Source: Larix kaempferi (taxonomy: Eukaryota; Streptophyta; Pinopsida; Pinales; Pinaceae). Taken from it: a DNA stretch of 64,000 bases. Shown piece by piece: positions 1 through 11,937 of this stretch. The position numbers and the translations under genes are program-made. Numbering within the stretch: the stretch's first letter is position 1; each line of letters opens with the position of its first letter. The stretch covers positions 10,617,001 through 10,681,000 of the forward strand of contig BSBM01000461.1 of assembly GCA_027924585.1 (NCBI GenBank), read 5' to 3'. The notes beneath the pieces are model-generated. The model saw only the letters and a program-made list of their open reading frames with translations. It was not told the origin of the DNA and did not search any database.

Positions 1-375
1 TTTACTGTGTGTGTACTGAAAACCTTTCCTTGATTCTTATGTCGTAATTCAGTATGTTGTTTCATGTATTATAATAAATGGAGATAGTCATTCAAATTCT
101 TATCTCGGTATGCATCGACGGATAGTGATTTATGTAATTATGTGGTATGCTTGTTTTAGTACTATTACTGTACCAACATGAGGTATGGAATCCATAGCTA
201 CGCTTACATAACTCGCCTATATATGTTGGTATTAGTTATCTACTATACTATTAGAGTTATGCTTGAATGCATTGTGATTGTGAATAAATTATGTTGGGAA
301 TTAATTATTACATATGTAGTTATGCATTGATATAATTGCATTAGGTTATACATGGAAGGTTTAATTGTAGTTAAG
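1..375. other. AT-rich flank, no gene seen
   Basis: AT-rich sequence with no convincing reading frame, repeat or splice signal. It ends at the target duplication of the first retrotransposon. Confidence 0.5.
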
Positions 376-380
376 GTTAA

Positions 381-1224
381 TGTTGACTCAAACCTAGTTG
401 ACAAGGATTCCCATCACTGTCAACACCAACCCACCGCGATCTCCCTGAGCACCGGCCCAGGCAAGTTTTACCCTGCCCAACAACACTTGCAGAGCAGATG
501 AGGTCTCACCCGAGGCGATCAAGGGAGAGTGGACGGAACCATGTTTCCTCCGAATGAAGGAGGATGCATGTGGCATCGGCTACTTAATATTATTGCAACA
601 TTCAATAGTAAATATATGCATTCACTTCGACATTATTAGACTTGTAGCATCATTTAATGGAAACATTCATTGTTGCAGGAGATTATAACATAAAACGACT
701 ATTGCATTAAAGAAACATTGCATTACCATCAAAAGACAGAAGACACTCCAGGATTGCACAGTATAGTTTCATGACATCATATTATTACTGCAAAAACCCA
801 ATACAATGCCTCTGCAGATCACAGATTTCAGCAATATCTCTCAGTCTCAGAGCATATGCACAAACCGTATATCTAAAACTTCTCTGCTTTTTACCTTCTC
901 CTTACAACCTACAACTTTATGTCTATATATAGGCTTTTCCTTTACAATGTTTGTCCACTTACTAACAACTTCCTAACCAACTCTTGGACAAATGACCCAA
1001 AATCTAACTGACATGGTCCAAATGACCCAAAACCCACCTACTGCAGTACAATTAGCTCAAAATTACATTTCATATGGTCCAATGACCCAAAAACCTGCCT
1101 ATTGCGGTACAAACGACTCAAAAAATACATAAAATAATTGAGCCTTCTTCCTTCCGCGACTTCGTCTGACGTGTCACAGCATCGTCGATGCTACAATTCT
1201 TCCTTATCGAACTTCCTGCCAATA
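381..1224 (-). repeat. 3' LTR of the 381-7916 element
   Basis: Aligns along its whole length with 7071-7916. It begins TGTTGACTCAAACC on the plus strand and ends CCTGCCAATA, where the partner keeps CCTGCCAACA, so the terminal CA has mutated. A TATATATA box lies at about 923-931 on the minus strand. The apparent plus ORFs beyond it are shadows. Confidence 0.9.
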
Positions 1225-1236
1225 GGCCCCCAACAC
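1225..1236 (-). other. Polypurine tract (plus-strand primer)
   Basis: Read in element sense, a G-rich run (GTTGGGGGCC) lies directly before the 3' LTR, the position of the polypurine tract that primes second-strand synthesis. It confirms the minus orientation. Confidence 0.55.
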
Positions 1237-2221
1237 AATCTTGTGGCTCGCACTCGAACCACATCAACTGGAAATGGTGTATTCTACTAAGGGTGAACTA
1301 TAGTTATGCAACTGTTCTTGTTGTCTGGATCGTGTGGTGTCGTCCTGCTCCTTCTTTTGATCATCTACTCGTTGTTATGTACTTCTTTCCCAAAAGTGAA
1401 CTCTTCCCGGCTTACTGTCGTAGACGTGGCAAACTCATCCTCCGGTCTCAAGAGATTGATTGTAGATGGAGAGGAATTTTTCAAGCAACGCCAGGGTGTA
1501 AAACAGGCCAGTGGTTCTGGAACATCTGTTTCGCACCAGTAAGCACAGGTTACAGGGGCCCGGGGGCGACGACTCCCCCTTTTGTGTGGTCGCAGGGACC
1601 ACGAGACTTTGAACCACCACCAACTACCTAGACATCTCGGATGAGACTTCATGCTAGTAACCTTTGAGTTTTCGAGGTGCAGCTTGCTCCAATCGCTCAT
1701 GTACACTCGTGGTTTGAGCCCTCAACGCACCGGGTGTGCTACCACAAGAAATAAAATGGATCATTTCCACAACCACCTTGGAATTCCTAACTTAGCTAGA
1801 TGCCTAAGCCTGTTGTAACATAACCCCTCTTAACTGAAACAACCTCTGTGCTCTTACTCTCCTCAGGTCCTATATTTATACATCGCATTCAGCCATTCAT
1901 CTTCCTTGTCACTCCTTTGCACCACCTGCTCACGCTCCAGGGTAATCATAATATTTCGTTGTTCCATGTGAGTATTGTCCTGACTTCAAATCAATCATAC
2001 TTCCGCCTGTTTCCTTGCATGCAAAAATGTGTGAAGCATCCCTTTGGCCATACTGTCGTGGTGGATTCCTCATGCCAACCATGCAAACCATCCCTCCAGG
2101 TGCCATCGGCCATGCTGCCTCAGTGTATCCCTGCTTCCTCATTCCGTCCCTGTTGGTGCGCCATCTTGCCACCAATCGATCTACACTCTTCCATTTTTTT
2201 ATTTTTTTTTCCCGATGCGAC
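1237..2221 (-). other. 3' untranslated region of the gypsy element
   Basis: About 1 kb between the end of the integrase reading frame (stop at 2222-2224) and the polypurine tract. ORFs of up to 147 codons occur on both strands but show no family features, so I treat them as chance. A second purine run lies near 1576-1590 on the minus strand. Confidence 0.5.
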
Positions 2222-3039
2222 TCAGGCATAATGTTGTTCCAAGCTTGACCGATAGGGATTCAACCTACTACCATTAATCAATTTGGGGAGCATCGCCCCA
2301 TCCAACTGCTGCAATTGTACTGCTCCTCCTGAAGTAATGCTACTAATGCGATACGGACCAAGCCAATGCATCTACAATTTTCCTGGATGTTTCATAAACT
2401 TACTGTCGTACAACAACACCAAATCACCTTGTTGAAACTATTTGTTCTTGATGTGGCGATCATGCCAAGCCTTCTGGAAATCCTTCTCCACACCCTGATG
2501 AAAAATGGCGATAAACAATCTTCCTCCAGCTGTATTAACTGCATGAGACGTTCCTCTAATGTTGTCACAGCATCCATACCAGTTGTTGCCGCTATGCGCA
2601 GACTCGAAATGATATACTCCATAGGCATAACCACTTCTTTCCCATACACCAGCTTGATTGGTGTCTGTCCTGTCAGCCGTTTGCATGTGGTGTGATAGGC
2701 CCACAATACTGCTAGGATTTTTAGATCCCAGTCATCGCGGTTCACATTGCACACCTTTGTCAGCGCATGCTCCAATATCTTAGGAAATATGTCATGAAAC
2801 TCATGGAGCAAATCAGTGACCTTGCTTATCAGCTCATCATCCCAGTAATCCCTGACACTTGCGAACTTCGAATTGTCCTCTGTCCCAATGTTAACCTTAC
2901 GGATCTTTAGCGGCTGACTGATTGGATCGCTTGGCGCATCCGGTGGTACTACAACACGATTTCCTTTTGATTCTGGGATATTCACATTCCGTGGATGATC
3001 ACCATCTTTTGGCCCACCACTGATATTGAAGCATTCCAT
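2222..3039 (-). pseudogene. Pol remnant: pre-RT linker fused to integrase C-terminus
   Basis: The frame opens with the linker that precedes reverse transcriptase in gypsy Pol ([12 protein letters not shown], then [18 protein letters not shown]). Right after DIFP it runs into integrase sequence: [29 protein letters not shown] and [14 protein letters not shown]. The whole RT, RNase H and integrase catalytic core are missing, yet the frame stays open across the joint. Near 2520 a frameshift occurs. The adjacent frame then carries the integrase C-terminal domain ([45 protein letters not shown]) with two in-frame stops, ending at 2222. No catalytic activity is possible. Confidence 0.85.
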
Positions 3040-3049
3040 GAGAGACTAC

Positions 3050-3580
3050 ATCTAGCATTACATGTGCAGATCCACAGGATATGCCACCGGGACAACCTAC
3101 AGAATTACATCGTGGATGAGCTGTAATGCATTATTGACCTCTGGATCGGCGTCTACAAAACTAAATGTGTGGGTCAAGCATACTGTGAGCTCCAGCCAAG
3201 TAGAAATTTCTCCTCGCAACTCAGCTGCAGTATACCATGATCGTGGCATCTCATCCAAAGTATGGATAAAAGCATGGACCCACTCATCTCTTGGTCGCGA
3301 TACCCATAACCACTAACACTCCATTAAGTGACCACCAGGATCATTCCTACCATCATACTTCTTAGTGTGGTAAACCTCAGTATCACCAAATCGCACCATC
3401 ATCAATCTTCTGCATTTCAACCAGCCATCAATGGATGCCTTGTGTGTCGCCCACCAACGTGCTTGGGCAGCCTTCAGTGCTTCGTTCAATGCCAACAATC
3501 ACTATGGTTCAGAAACTCTTTCCTTGAACTTCATCAGAAAGTGAGATAAGCCAGGAAGTCCTTCATATACTAGTAGTGTG
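3050..3580 (-). pseudogene. Gag-like modules located after protease
   Basis: Minus-strand translation shows two helical, Trp-rich segments. The first runs EPxWLLALNEALKAAQARWW, then IDGWLKCRRLMMVRFGD. The second runs YDGRNDPGGHLMEC, stop, WLWVSRPRDEWVHAF, LDEMPRSWYTAAELRGEIS. Both follow the W...F...L...A..WW/WY pattern of retrotransposon Gag (Retrotrans_gag). They lie downstream of protease and upstream of the pre-RT linker, an odd place for Gag-type sequence. Stops at 3543 and near 3313 break the frame. They could be a duplicated capsid, or a separate spacer domain that only looks like Gag. Confidence 0.5.
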
Positions 3581-3882
3581 ACTGTTTCAGTTGCAACACG
3601 GCATAATGATTGCATGATCAACCCACATTTACGGAGCAACACCTCGTGCAAGCGGTTCTACCAATATTCTAGCGCATCATCAGAGTTGGATGAGGCAGAG
3701 CTGGCGCTGCACCATCCCAGCTCACCGTTGGCAGTCAGATGGATATAATCTTCAAAGATATTGAATGCATGGTCCCATCCACTAGGATCGTCATCCTTCA
3801 CTGGTTCTATGTAGCATTGTCCTTCAGCTAGATCCAACGGGGCGATAACTCTGAGATCGTGATTTTCAAAAGTCATCATTCG

Positions 3883-4206
3883 TCACTTGAAATTGATTAC
3901 ATCTCCACTATCATTAGCCCATCCAATCCCCAGTAATGCAGGATAAGAGCTTCCTCCTTCAACTACTTCTATTACATCAAAGTCGGCATATGTTTTCATT
4001 CCCTCAATGTCCACCACCATTCGTGGAACTCTCCCAATCGGTGTCACTTTAGCATGATTAGCTAACCGGAGTTGTACAAGATACCAACTCAATGGGGGAC
4101 TCCCCATCTTCTGCCAAGCCTGCTTGGTCAATATGTTGACATCCGAACCAAGATCCAAAATAACTGAATCAACATCATAGTCTCCAATTTGAATATTCAT
4201 CCGCAT
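3883..4206 (-). pseudogene. Retropepsin-like aspartic protease domain
   Basis: A 107-codon open segment holds the retropepsin core: the catalytic loop ILDLGSDVNILT (Asp kept, with Leu where DTG/DSG is usual), then PIGRVPRMVVDIEG and a late ALLGIGWAND strand-turn. This enzyme cleaves the Gag-Pol polyprotein inside the particle. It sits between the zinc-knuckle region and the gag-like modules. The segment is open by itself, but the flanking polyprotein frame has many stops, so it is not functional in place. Confidence 0.8.
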
Positions 4207-4503
4207 ATCCTTACCCGTCTTCCATCGTTGTAAGGAATTAACCGCAAACTCTTGTCGATCCTGGGCCAGTCGTCACAACAGAGCTTCAATCGCAGCAAGA
4301 GCATCGGGATCTCTTTCCAGGGATAAACAATGTTCCAAAAATACTTGAAGTGTGTTGGACTACCGCAACGGGCCAGCCTCTGAGGTAGCATCGAAAGTAG
4401 AGGGCATGTCATACACAACAGTTTTACTTCAGTCTTTGTCTAATGCACGACGTGCTTGAAGAAATGCCTCTCACTCTGCATCAATGCCAAATGATACCTT
4501 ATT

Positions 4504-5540
4504 TTATCCAGCTAGTCGAATCATTGATCTGTCCTCTCCAGTTGTCTTTACTCCACAAGTGACCACAGCAACGAAATCATCTTGCGATCTTGGTTCTGCA
4601 GAAATTGTGGTGATGTTTGCACCCTGGGTCTGGTTCAGTGGCGGATTTTCGGGTGGGTTCACATTCTGATTCTGATTTGGCCGCATATTTTGGTTCTATA
4701 CTGGTTGCTGCACTTGGTTCTGGGAGGGCTATTGTGCCTAAGGCTAGTTTGGCAACTGGGGAGTATTCCCTGCTTGCCATTGCGCAATCAACTGCGGACA
4801 ATTCTCAACCGTGTGATCATTAACAAAACAGAACGTACACTAGTTCTACAGCAATGGACAGTCTCACTGGTAGTGTCCCCATACTGCACAATGATAGCAT
4901 TGAATAGGTCTGCGGACACCTCATCCTCCTCCTCGACCAAATCCTACACCACATCCTCCCCGGTATCCTCCCCGGAATCCTCCCTGCTACTGGTACTGTG
5001 GTTGGTTGAACTGTTGCTCCATTGGTGCTGGTTGCATTCCTTTCCCTTGCTGTGCATACTGCGGTTGTTGTACATACTGTGGATGCTATGGAGCCATATG
5101 GATTGGAGCATATTGCAGCATGAACTGCGGCGGTTGCTACTACTGCGATTTAAACTGCATCTGCGGTTGAGGTAGCGGTTGGGCTACCTGTGGCCGCAGT
5201 TGTGACTGTTGTATGGCACGTTGGTTGTCCTTTACATAGAACACATCATACATTCTTTCTTGTAGCAACCCATATTCATGGCAATCCTTGTCGTCGTGAC
5301 CCACCGATTTTCAAAATGTATAATAAAGATTCCTTGGGGTTGTGACCATTTTCTGCATATATGGGAAATTGTCATGGCTATGCCTGTATACCTAGCAGAC
5401 ACGACACCACGGCATGCTACCACCATTCAACGGATTTGGTGCTCCTAAAACCAAATAATTGCAGAAATCTAGGCAATTGTCCTTTGTATGCCCTTCTCCT
5501 CGGCATCGCATACACCATACTTCATCGCACTGTTCCTTGC
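4504..5540 (-). pseudogene. Nucleocapsid region with three zinc knuckles
   Basis: Minus-strand reading gives a knuckle CMRCRGEGHTKDNC near 5473-5515. A Gln/Tyr/Gly-rich stretch follows (GGFRGGYRGG near 4950). Two more knuckle-like motifs lie near 4805-4900: CYHCAVWGHYQ, stop, DC, and CTFCFVNDHTVENC. All fit C-x2-C-x4-H-x4-C; the middle one is broken by a stop codon. Such knuckles bind RNA during packaging. Multiple stops make this region dead. Confidence 0.7.
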
Positions 5541-5592
5541 CCTTATTTAAATCTTGCAGCTGTATAGTCAAGTTAGCGAGCTATGTCTGTAT

Positions 5593-6480
5593 CTACGACA
5601 TCCCGGTTGCATTTTTTCCAATCGGCGATGCCTCCAATCGCATTGCAATATCCAGAGCTTCACTGGGCGTCGAGATGTTTTGTTGCATCAATGGAAGCCG
5701 AATATCTGGTAGCAGTGCTGCGATGAACCACTCTTTATGTTGGACGACACTCATGTTGAAACTAACCCTTTCCATCAGCGTCTTGAATCGTTGGTCGAAA
5801 TCCCACACTGTCTCATTGGGATACTGCTTAATTTCTTTCAATTCCGTAATATATTGAGCCTCAGACTTGGGCTTTCTAAATTCTGCAATCAGTCCATCCT
5901 GGATCTCATTGAGTGACTTCTCTGGGGCTCCTATAGGGACTAGAACAAACTTCATAAACCAATATAATGCACGACCTCGTAGAGTTGTCTCTAACTTTCC
6001 TTTCTTAGCGGAATCATCAGTGATCTGTTTTATGGTCCAGATTGTTTCACACAAAAACCAATAATGTTCTGGGTTATCTGTCGCACTCCTATGGAACAAT
6101 GGTAACTTAGCATCATTGCCCACCATTATGGGATTCCTTCCTCCTTTTGTTGTACTACTACCGATTGACTTTTGTGGTATTGATGAACTTGGCAGTGTCG
6201 AAGTAGTATTTCTTGCTATCTGAGAGATAGTGAGTGGAGTTGTGGGTACGTTGGTGCTAGGGTTTGGTCCTGCCTCTATCCTGGGCATAGCTTAGTTTTC
6301 CTTTTCAGGACTGTGAGTTCTCTTCATCCCGTGTGGTCTTCCTTCACGGCCTTGCAGTTCGACCGTGGCAGGACCTTCTCCTGTCCTCTTCCTCTTTTCC
6401 TGTAGGAACCTTGCTCCTCCCCTCATAAGACCACTTTCTTCCTCGGCTTCACTCACATTCTCGTCATGACCTACACCCAT
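5593..6480 (-). pseudogene. Gag capsid-like protein
   Basis: A 231-codon open segment (5593-6288) carries a retrotransposon Gag core: PLFHRSATDNPEHYWFLCE, GKLETTLRGRALYWFMKF, PNETVWDFDQRFKTLMERV and FIAALLPDIRLPLMQQN. The same frame continues upstream (6292-6480) as a Glu/Arg-rich segment after one stop at 6289-6291, so the original protein started farther upstream. Gag builds the cytoplasmic particle. It follows the leader and precedes the zinc knuckles, the normal order. Confidence 0.8.
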
Positions 6481-7050
6481 CTACCCCTTATCATTCCATG
6501 TACCCCCCCCCAACTATCGCGGTATCCACAGCCTCTGCCCACGAGGCTATCTACTGATCAAGATGCATCTTCAATATACCTTTTCCGCAAATAAGCATCT
6601 TAATCGACAGTTGAAGCAACAGCACCCGAGGTTTGTGGAAAAAATATCTTTTGGATTCACTATAGGATTTCTGAGTATCAACCATGAATTCTGTGATATA
6701 GCCCTCTAGGACGCTATCGAACCACACTTAGACAGCTCGTGATGCTTTATTATCAACCTCCTGCAGCTCCTAAATCAACTTAGGGGTCCAGGTCATCGGT
6801 TCACCACCTTGGAAGTTCCTCTTTTGGAAGGTCAACTTCGCCAACCACTCATACAGGATGACTGGGAATTCACAGAAAAACCACTCGTGCAGTCCATCGT
6901 GAATATATCTATCCACCCACTGATCTATTGTCAGTTGAGTGTTCTAGATTTCTTCTTCTGCGAATTCTTGTAGCTCAGTTTGATCAAACCATTCTTCTAT
7001 CTCAGGTTTCTTCAGGTGCCACAACATATCCTCCTTTCACTTCGCACACA
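6481..7050 (-). other. Leader of the gypsy element
   Basis: Region between the candidate primer site and the first recognisable Gag codons. No domain was seen. The N-terminus of Gag may begin here in a broken frame. Confidence 0.45.
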
Positions 7051-7068
7051 ATCCTGGCAATGGAACCA
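7051..7068 (-). other. Candidate primer binding site
   Basis: In element sense a TGG-initiated stretch (TGGTTCCATTGCCAGGAT) starts two bases after the 5' LTR. Position and TGG start fit a tRNA primer site, but I do not recognise the tRNA, and it is not the initiator-Met type. Confidence 0.4.
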
Positions 7069-7070
7069 TT

Positions 7071-7916
7071 GGTTGACTCAAACCCGGTCAACAGGGTTTC
7101 CCATCACTGTTGACACCAACCCAGCATGATCTCCCTAAGCACTGGCCCAAGTAGGTTTTACCCTACCCAGCAACACCTGCAGAGCAGATGAGGTCTCACC
7201 CAAGGTGATCAAGGGAGAGTGGACAGAACCATGTTTCCATCGAATGAAGGAGGATGCATGTGGCATCGGCTACTTAATCTTATTGCAACATTCAACAGTA
7301 AATCTATGCATTCACTTCGACATTATTAGACTCGTAGCATCATTTAATGGAAACATTTATTGTTGTAGTAGATTATAACAGTATAGTGACTATTGCATCA
7401 AAGAAACATTGCATTACCATCAAAAGACAGAAGACACTCCAGGATTGCACAGAATAGTTTCATCACATCATATTATTACTGCAAAAACCCAATACAATGC
7501 CTCTGCAGATCACAGATTTCAACAATATCTCTCAGTCTCAGAGCATACGCACAAACCGTATATCAAAAACTTCTCTTCTTTTTCCCTTCTCCTTACAACC
7601 TACAACTTTATGTATATATATAGGCTTTGCCTTTACAATGTTTGTCCACTTACTAACAACTTCATAACCAACTCTTGGACAAATGACCCAAAATCTAACT
7701 GATGCGGTCCAAATGACCCAAAAACCTGCCTACTACGGTATAATTAGCTCAAAAATACATTTCATATGGTCCAATGACCTAAAAACACGCCTATTGCGGT
7801 ACAAACGACTCAAAAAATACATAAAATAATCGAGCCTTCTTCCTTCTGCGACTTCGTCTGACATGTCGTAGCATCGTCGATGTTGTGATTCTTCCTTATC
7901 AAACCGCCTGCCAACA
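7071..7916 (-). repeat. 5' LTR of the 381-7916 element
   Basis: Full-length match to 381-1224 with scattered substitutions. It ends CCTGCCAACA at 7916, followed by the GTTAA duplication. A TATA box (TATATATATA, about 7613-7622) lies on the minus strand, as expected for the U3 promoter of an element transcribed leftward. Confidence 0.9.
7613..7622 (-). promoter_or_regulatory. TATA box in the 5' LTR
   Basis: Alternating TA run inside the LTR, conserved at the matching place in the 3' LTR (about 923-931). It would direct leftward transcription of the element. Confidence 0.5.
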
Positions 7917-7921
7917 GTTAA

Positions 7922-9218
7922 GTATTAATTGTGGTTATCTTTAAAATAAATGCTAGTAAATGATTAAGAAGATTATTGTTAATGTAATTAATAAATATTA
8001 ATGAAGAGTTAATAATGTGAGTGGGTGATAATAATGTTGGTACTGAATTGATTAATGTTAACTAAATATTAATGATATCAATTAGTTCAATTGCTTGGTT
8101 TACCAATGATAATGGTGTAAATAGTATTGATAAGATTATTATTGACTTGATTAATAAATTGTAGGGTCATTGCAAGCTAATGAGGGTCACTTTTGGCACA
8201 TTAGATGTAATAGAAAACTGAAAAATCAGGCATCCCTTAACTTACTTGGATTTTTTCAGATACTTATGCAAAATATCTTGCATTGAGTAAAAAAGATGAA
8301 ATCTATGAAATTGAATCATGTTTCCGAATATATAACTTTTATGTACTGAAAATTTGCATAGCTATTTCAATTTTCATTTTTCATAACAGACACTTTTTAT
8401 TTTTCACGCAAATGATAAGGTATATGTTTTTGTGGGTGCAGCCTTTGAGGGCTTAAACGATGGAATCGAGCTACCAAAATGGGCATCCATGTAGAGAACA
8501 TATAGCACTAGTGCGTCATTATTTTTTGAAAATTAAATTTATAATTTTATAATTTTTTTATAATTGTATAAGTGGTCAAACCTCGAAAATAGTACATCTT
8601 TTGTGGGTGCATCCTCTGAAGGTCTTAATGCAAAAATCATGAAATGGGGTTTTGATAGAACGTGGAGGTTAGTGTCTACTTTTGCACCATACAATTTCTT
8701 TTTTAAATGATTAAGAATTGAAAAAGTTATGGAAGAAACACTTACAGTGTGTTTCATGAGTTAAGGAGGTAGGACACAAAAGAAATTGAAAAAAAATAGG
8801 AAAAATTAATATTTTTAAATAAAAGTTACGTATTTGGAATCTGCAGAAAAAATGTTAGTTGTGTTTAAGATTTCGTCAAAAATGACTGTGTGTAGAATAC
8901 TGTAACGAGTGGCTAAGCACGGGCTTCTCCAGAAACTGGAAGAAATACCCAATTAGCTTTGGTTTATCATTACCATAGCATAGGTTTGGTATTATCGAAG
9001 CAAACTCCAAAGCATACACATAGGATTATGGTTGACATGCGAGCAAGTGAGTTGGCTTGGTTTAGGCTCTAACAAACACGAGTGCGTTCTATTTAAATTC
9101 AAAAAATATTCCTGCGCTTTTATAATTTCATAACGCAAACACGATATATAACAACATAGTGCGTGCGCGTTCGGTAGTGCAAAAATGTGGTAGCATTATT
9201 TAAATCATAAAATCTATG
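7922..9218. other. AT-rich spacer with a weak tandem duplication
   Basis: No gene seen. A diverged direct repeat of about 168 bp is visible: TTTGTGGGTGCA with a following CTTA stretch near 8431 and again near 8598. From about 9072 to 9175 CpG-containing words (GCGTGCGCG, CACGA) stand out from the AT-rich background and resemble the 26-bp minisatellite at 12579. Confidence 0.5.
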
Positions 9219-9911
9219 TTTAATACTTGAGAGGGGGTGGGGAAGACTCAAGGGCATTTTTGGTTAATAGTTGAGAAGGGGTGGGGAAGGGTTAAGGGAC
9301 TCTATGTTTAATATTTAATAGGGGTGGGAAAGGGTCAAGGGCTTAGAAGGATGTTGGAAGCTTGAGTGGGGAGAGATGAAGGGAATGGGAACATGATGGG
9401 CTATGGGGGTGAAGGGAAGTGGAGCTTGAGAGCACTATTAGGAGTAAAAGAGGTTCTGAAGAGGTATAGGGTGAGAAGTTGAAAGTGAGACTTGAGCGAT
9501 AAGGGGGGGTGGATGGAGGCAAGGGGGATGTGAGAGAGAAAGAAATAATACAAGGGGGGAGAGACATAGAGAGAAGGAGGGAGAGGGACAATGGGGAGGA
9601 ATGGATTTAGAGGGAGTGAGAGATAGATGGGGATAGAACGAAATAAAGAGATAGGAAGGGAGGGATAGAAAGTGTTGGTGGGAAACATGCAGGGAGTGGT
9701 GGCGATGGCGAGAGAGAGAGAGAGACAGAATATGAGAGGAGGGGGAAGGGACATAAAGTGTGAGAGAGAGAGGGAGTGATGGAGAGATGGGGATAGGTTG
9801 AGGGAAAGATAACATGAGGGAGGGAAAGAAGGTAGGGTGACGGATGGATGGAGAAAGGTGGAGATAAATATGGATGGAGGGGAAATGGGTTTGAGAGGGG
9901 AAAGGGACATA

Positions 9912-9916
<5 letters not shown>

Positions 9917-9975
<59 letters not shown>

Positions 9976-9976
9976 T
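9917..9976. repeat. (TG)n-(AG)n compound microsatellite
   Basis: A TG run passes directly into an AG run inside the purine block. Similar compound tracts lie at 11118-11171 and about 11895-11937, at matching places in later units. Confidence 0.85.
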
Positions 9977-11117
9977 GGTTGGGGAGAGAGAGGCTAGAGG
10001 GAGGTGTGAGCGACAAAGAAAGTGAGAGGTTGTGTGTGTGTGTTTGATAGGGAAGGAGGAATCAGTGGGGTGGCAGGGATGAAAATGGTGTAAGGGATAG
10101 AAAGCGACATAGAGGGAGGGAGGTAAAGGGAGTGAGGGACATATCTAGGGACAGATCTAGAGAAAGAGATAGGGAGGGAGGGATACAAGGTGAGAGAGAG
10201 AGGGCAAGAGGGAGGGATAAAGGAACATAGGGTTAGTGATTAAGGGTGAACGAAGCGAGAGAGTGCTATAGGGACCTGTATAATTGCGAAGATAAAGAGA
10301 AGGTGGAGAGAGAGAGTGAGAGAGTGAGAGAAAAGGGGATAGGTTGAGGCAAAGATAACAGTAGGGAGAGATAGAAGGGGAGAAGGGGAGAGACGATGAG
10401 AGAGGGAGGGATGGAGGGGTATTTTTGGTTAATATTTGAGAAGGGGTAGGGAAGGGTCAAGGGAATCTATAGTTAATATTTAATAGGGGTGGGAAAGGGT
10501 CAAGGGATTAAAAGGATGTTGGAATATTGAGTGGGGAGAGATGAAGGTAATGGAAACATGATGGGCTACAGGGGTGAAGGGAAGTGGGGCTTAAGAGCAC
10601 TATTAGGAGTAGAAGAGGTTCTGAAGAGGTATAGGGTTAAAAGTTGAAAGTGAGACTTGAGTGAAAAGGGGGGATGGATGGAGGCAAGGGGGATGTCATA
10701 GAGAAAGAGAGAATACAAGGGGGGGGAGAGACATAGAGCGAGGGAGGGAAAGGGACAATGGGGAGGAATGGATTTAGAGGGAGTGAGAGATAGATGGGGA
10801 TAGAACGAAATAAAGAGATAGGAGGGGAGGGACAAAAAGTGCTGGTGGGACACATGCAGGCAGTGGTGGTGATGGAGAGAGAGAGAGAGAGATAATATGA
10901 GAGGAGGGGGAATGGACATAAAGTGAGAGAGAGAGAGGGAGTGATGGAGAGATGGGGATAGGTTGAGGGAATGATAATAGGAGGGAGGGATAGAAGGTGA
11001 GAAAGAGAGAGACGGTGAGAGAGGGAGGGAGAGAAGGTAGGGTGAGGGATGGAGGGAGAAAGGTGGAGATAGATATGGATGGAGCGGGAATGGGTTTGAG
11101 AAGGGAAATGGACATAA

Positions 11118-11118
11118 T

Positions 11119-11171
<53 letters not shown>
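11118..11171. repeat. (TG)n-(GA)n compound microsatellite
   Basis: Second-unit counterpart of the tract at 9917, with a shorter TG and a longer GA run. Confidence 0.85.
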
Positions 11172-11174
<3 letters not shown>

Positions 11175-11900
11175 TGGTTGGGGAGATAGAGACTAGATGG
11201 AGGTGTGAGCGACAAAGAAAGTGGGAGGCTATGTGTGTGTGTGTATGATAGGGAAGGAGGAATCAGTGGGGTGGAAGGGACGAATATGGTGTAAGGGAGA
11301 GAAAGCAACATAGAGGGAGGGAGGTAAAGGGAATGAGGGATAGATCCAGGGACAGATCTAGAGAAAGAGATAGGGAGGGACGGATACAAGATGAGAGAGA
11401 GAGAGGGAAGGGGGAGGGATAAAGGCACAGAGGGTTATTGATTAAGGGAAAACAAAGGGAGAGAGTGCTATAGGGAGGGATAATTGTGAAGATAAAGATA
11501 AGGTGTAGAGAGAGAGTGAGAGATATGGGGATAGGTTGAGGCAAAGATAACAGCAGGGAGAGATAGAAGGCTAGAAGGGGAGAGATGGTGAGAGAGGGAG
11601 GGATGGAGGGATAAAGGTGAAGATAGAGATGGATGGAGGGGATGGATTTGAGAGTGGCAAGGGACACAATGTGTGTGTGGTGGGGGGGAGAGAGAGTGAG
11701 AGAGAGAGAGAGAGATGGTGGGGGACATAGAGACTAGAGGGAGCGGTGAGCGACAAAGAAAGTGTTAGGTTGTGAACATGTGTGTGTGTAATAGGGAAGG
11801 ATGGATCAGTGGGGTGGTAGGGACAGGGATGGAGTAAGGGTGAGAAAGCAACATAGAGGGAGGGATGTAGAGGGAACGAGGGAATGTGCGCATGTGTGTT

Positions 11901-11937
<37 letters not shown>

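Larger units (their letters stand above)
381..7916 (-). mobile_element. Ty3/gypsy LTR retrotransposon, deletion derivative
   Basis: A complete insertion on the minus strand. Two direct repeats of about 845 bp bound it (381-1224 and 7071-7916). The outer ends read TG...CA, and GTTAA flanks both sides (376-380 and 7917-7921), the 5-bp duplication left by integrase. In element sense the order is 5' LTR (right), primer site, gag, zinc knuckles, protease, gag-like modules, a shortened pol, 3' region and 3' LTR (left). RT, RNase H and the integrase catalytic core are absent, so it cannot move by itself. Several in-frame stops show decay. The protease, pre-RT linker and integrase tail are of Ty3/gypsy type, with no chromodomain seen. 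The lineage within gypsy is not assigned. Confidence 0.92.

Noticed and set aside
1188-1706. Overlapping ORFs on both strands in the gypsy 3' region
   Set aside because: No motif, lie between integrase stop and polypurine tract, partly in LTR.
2230-2704. Plus ORFs around 1848-2695 as genes
   Set aside because: They are antisense shadows of the integrase remnant.
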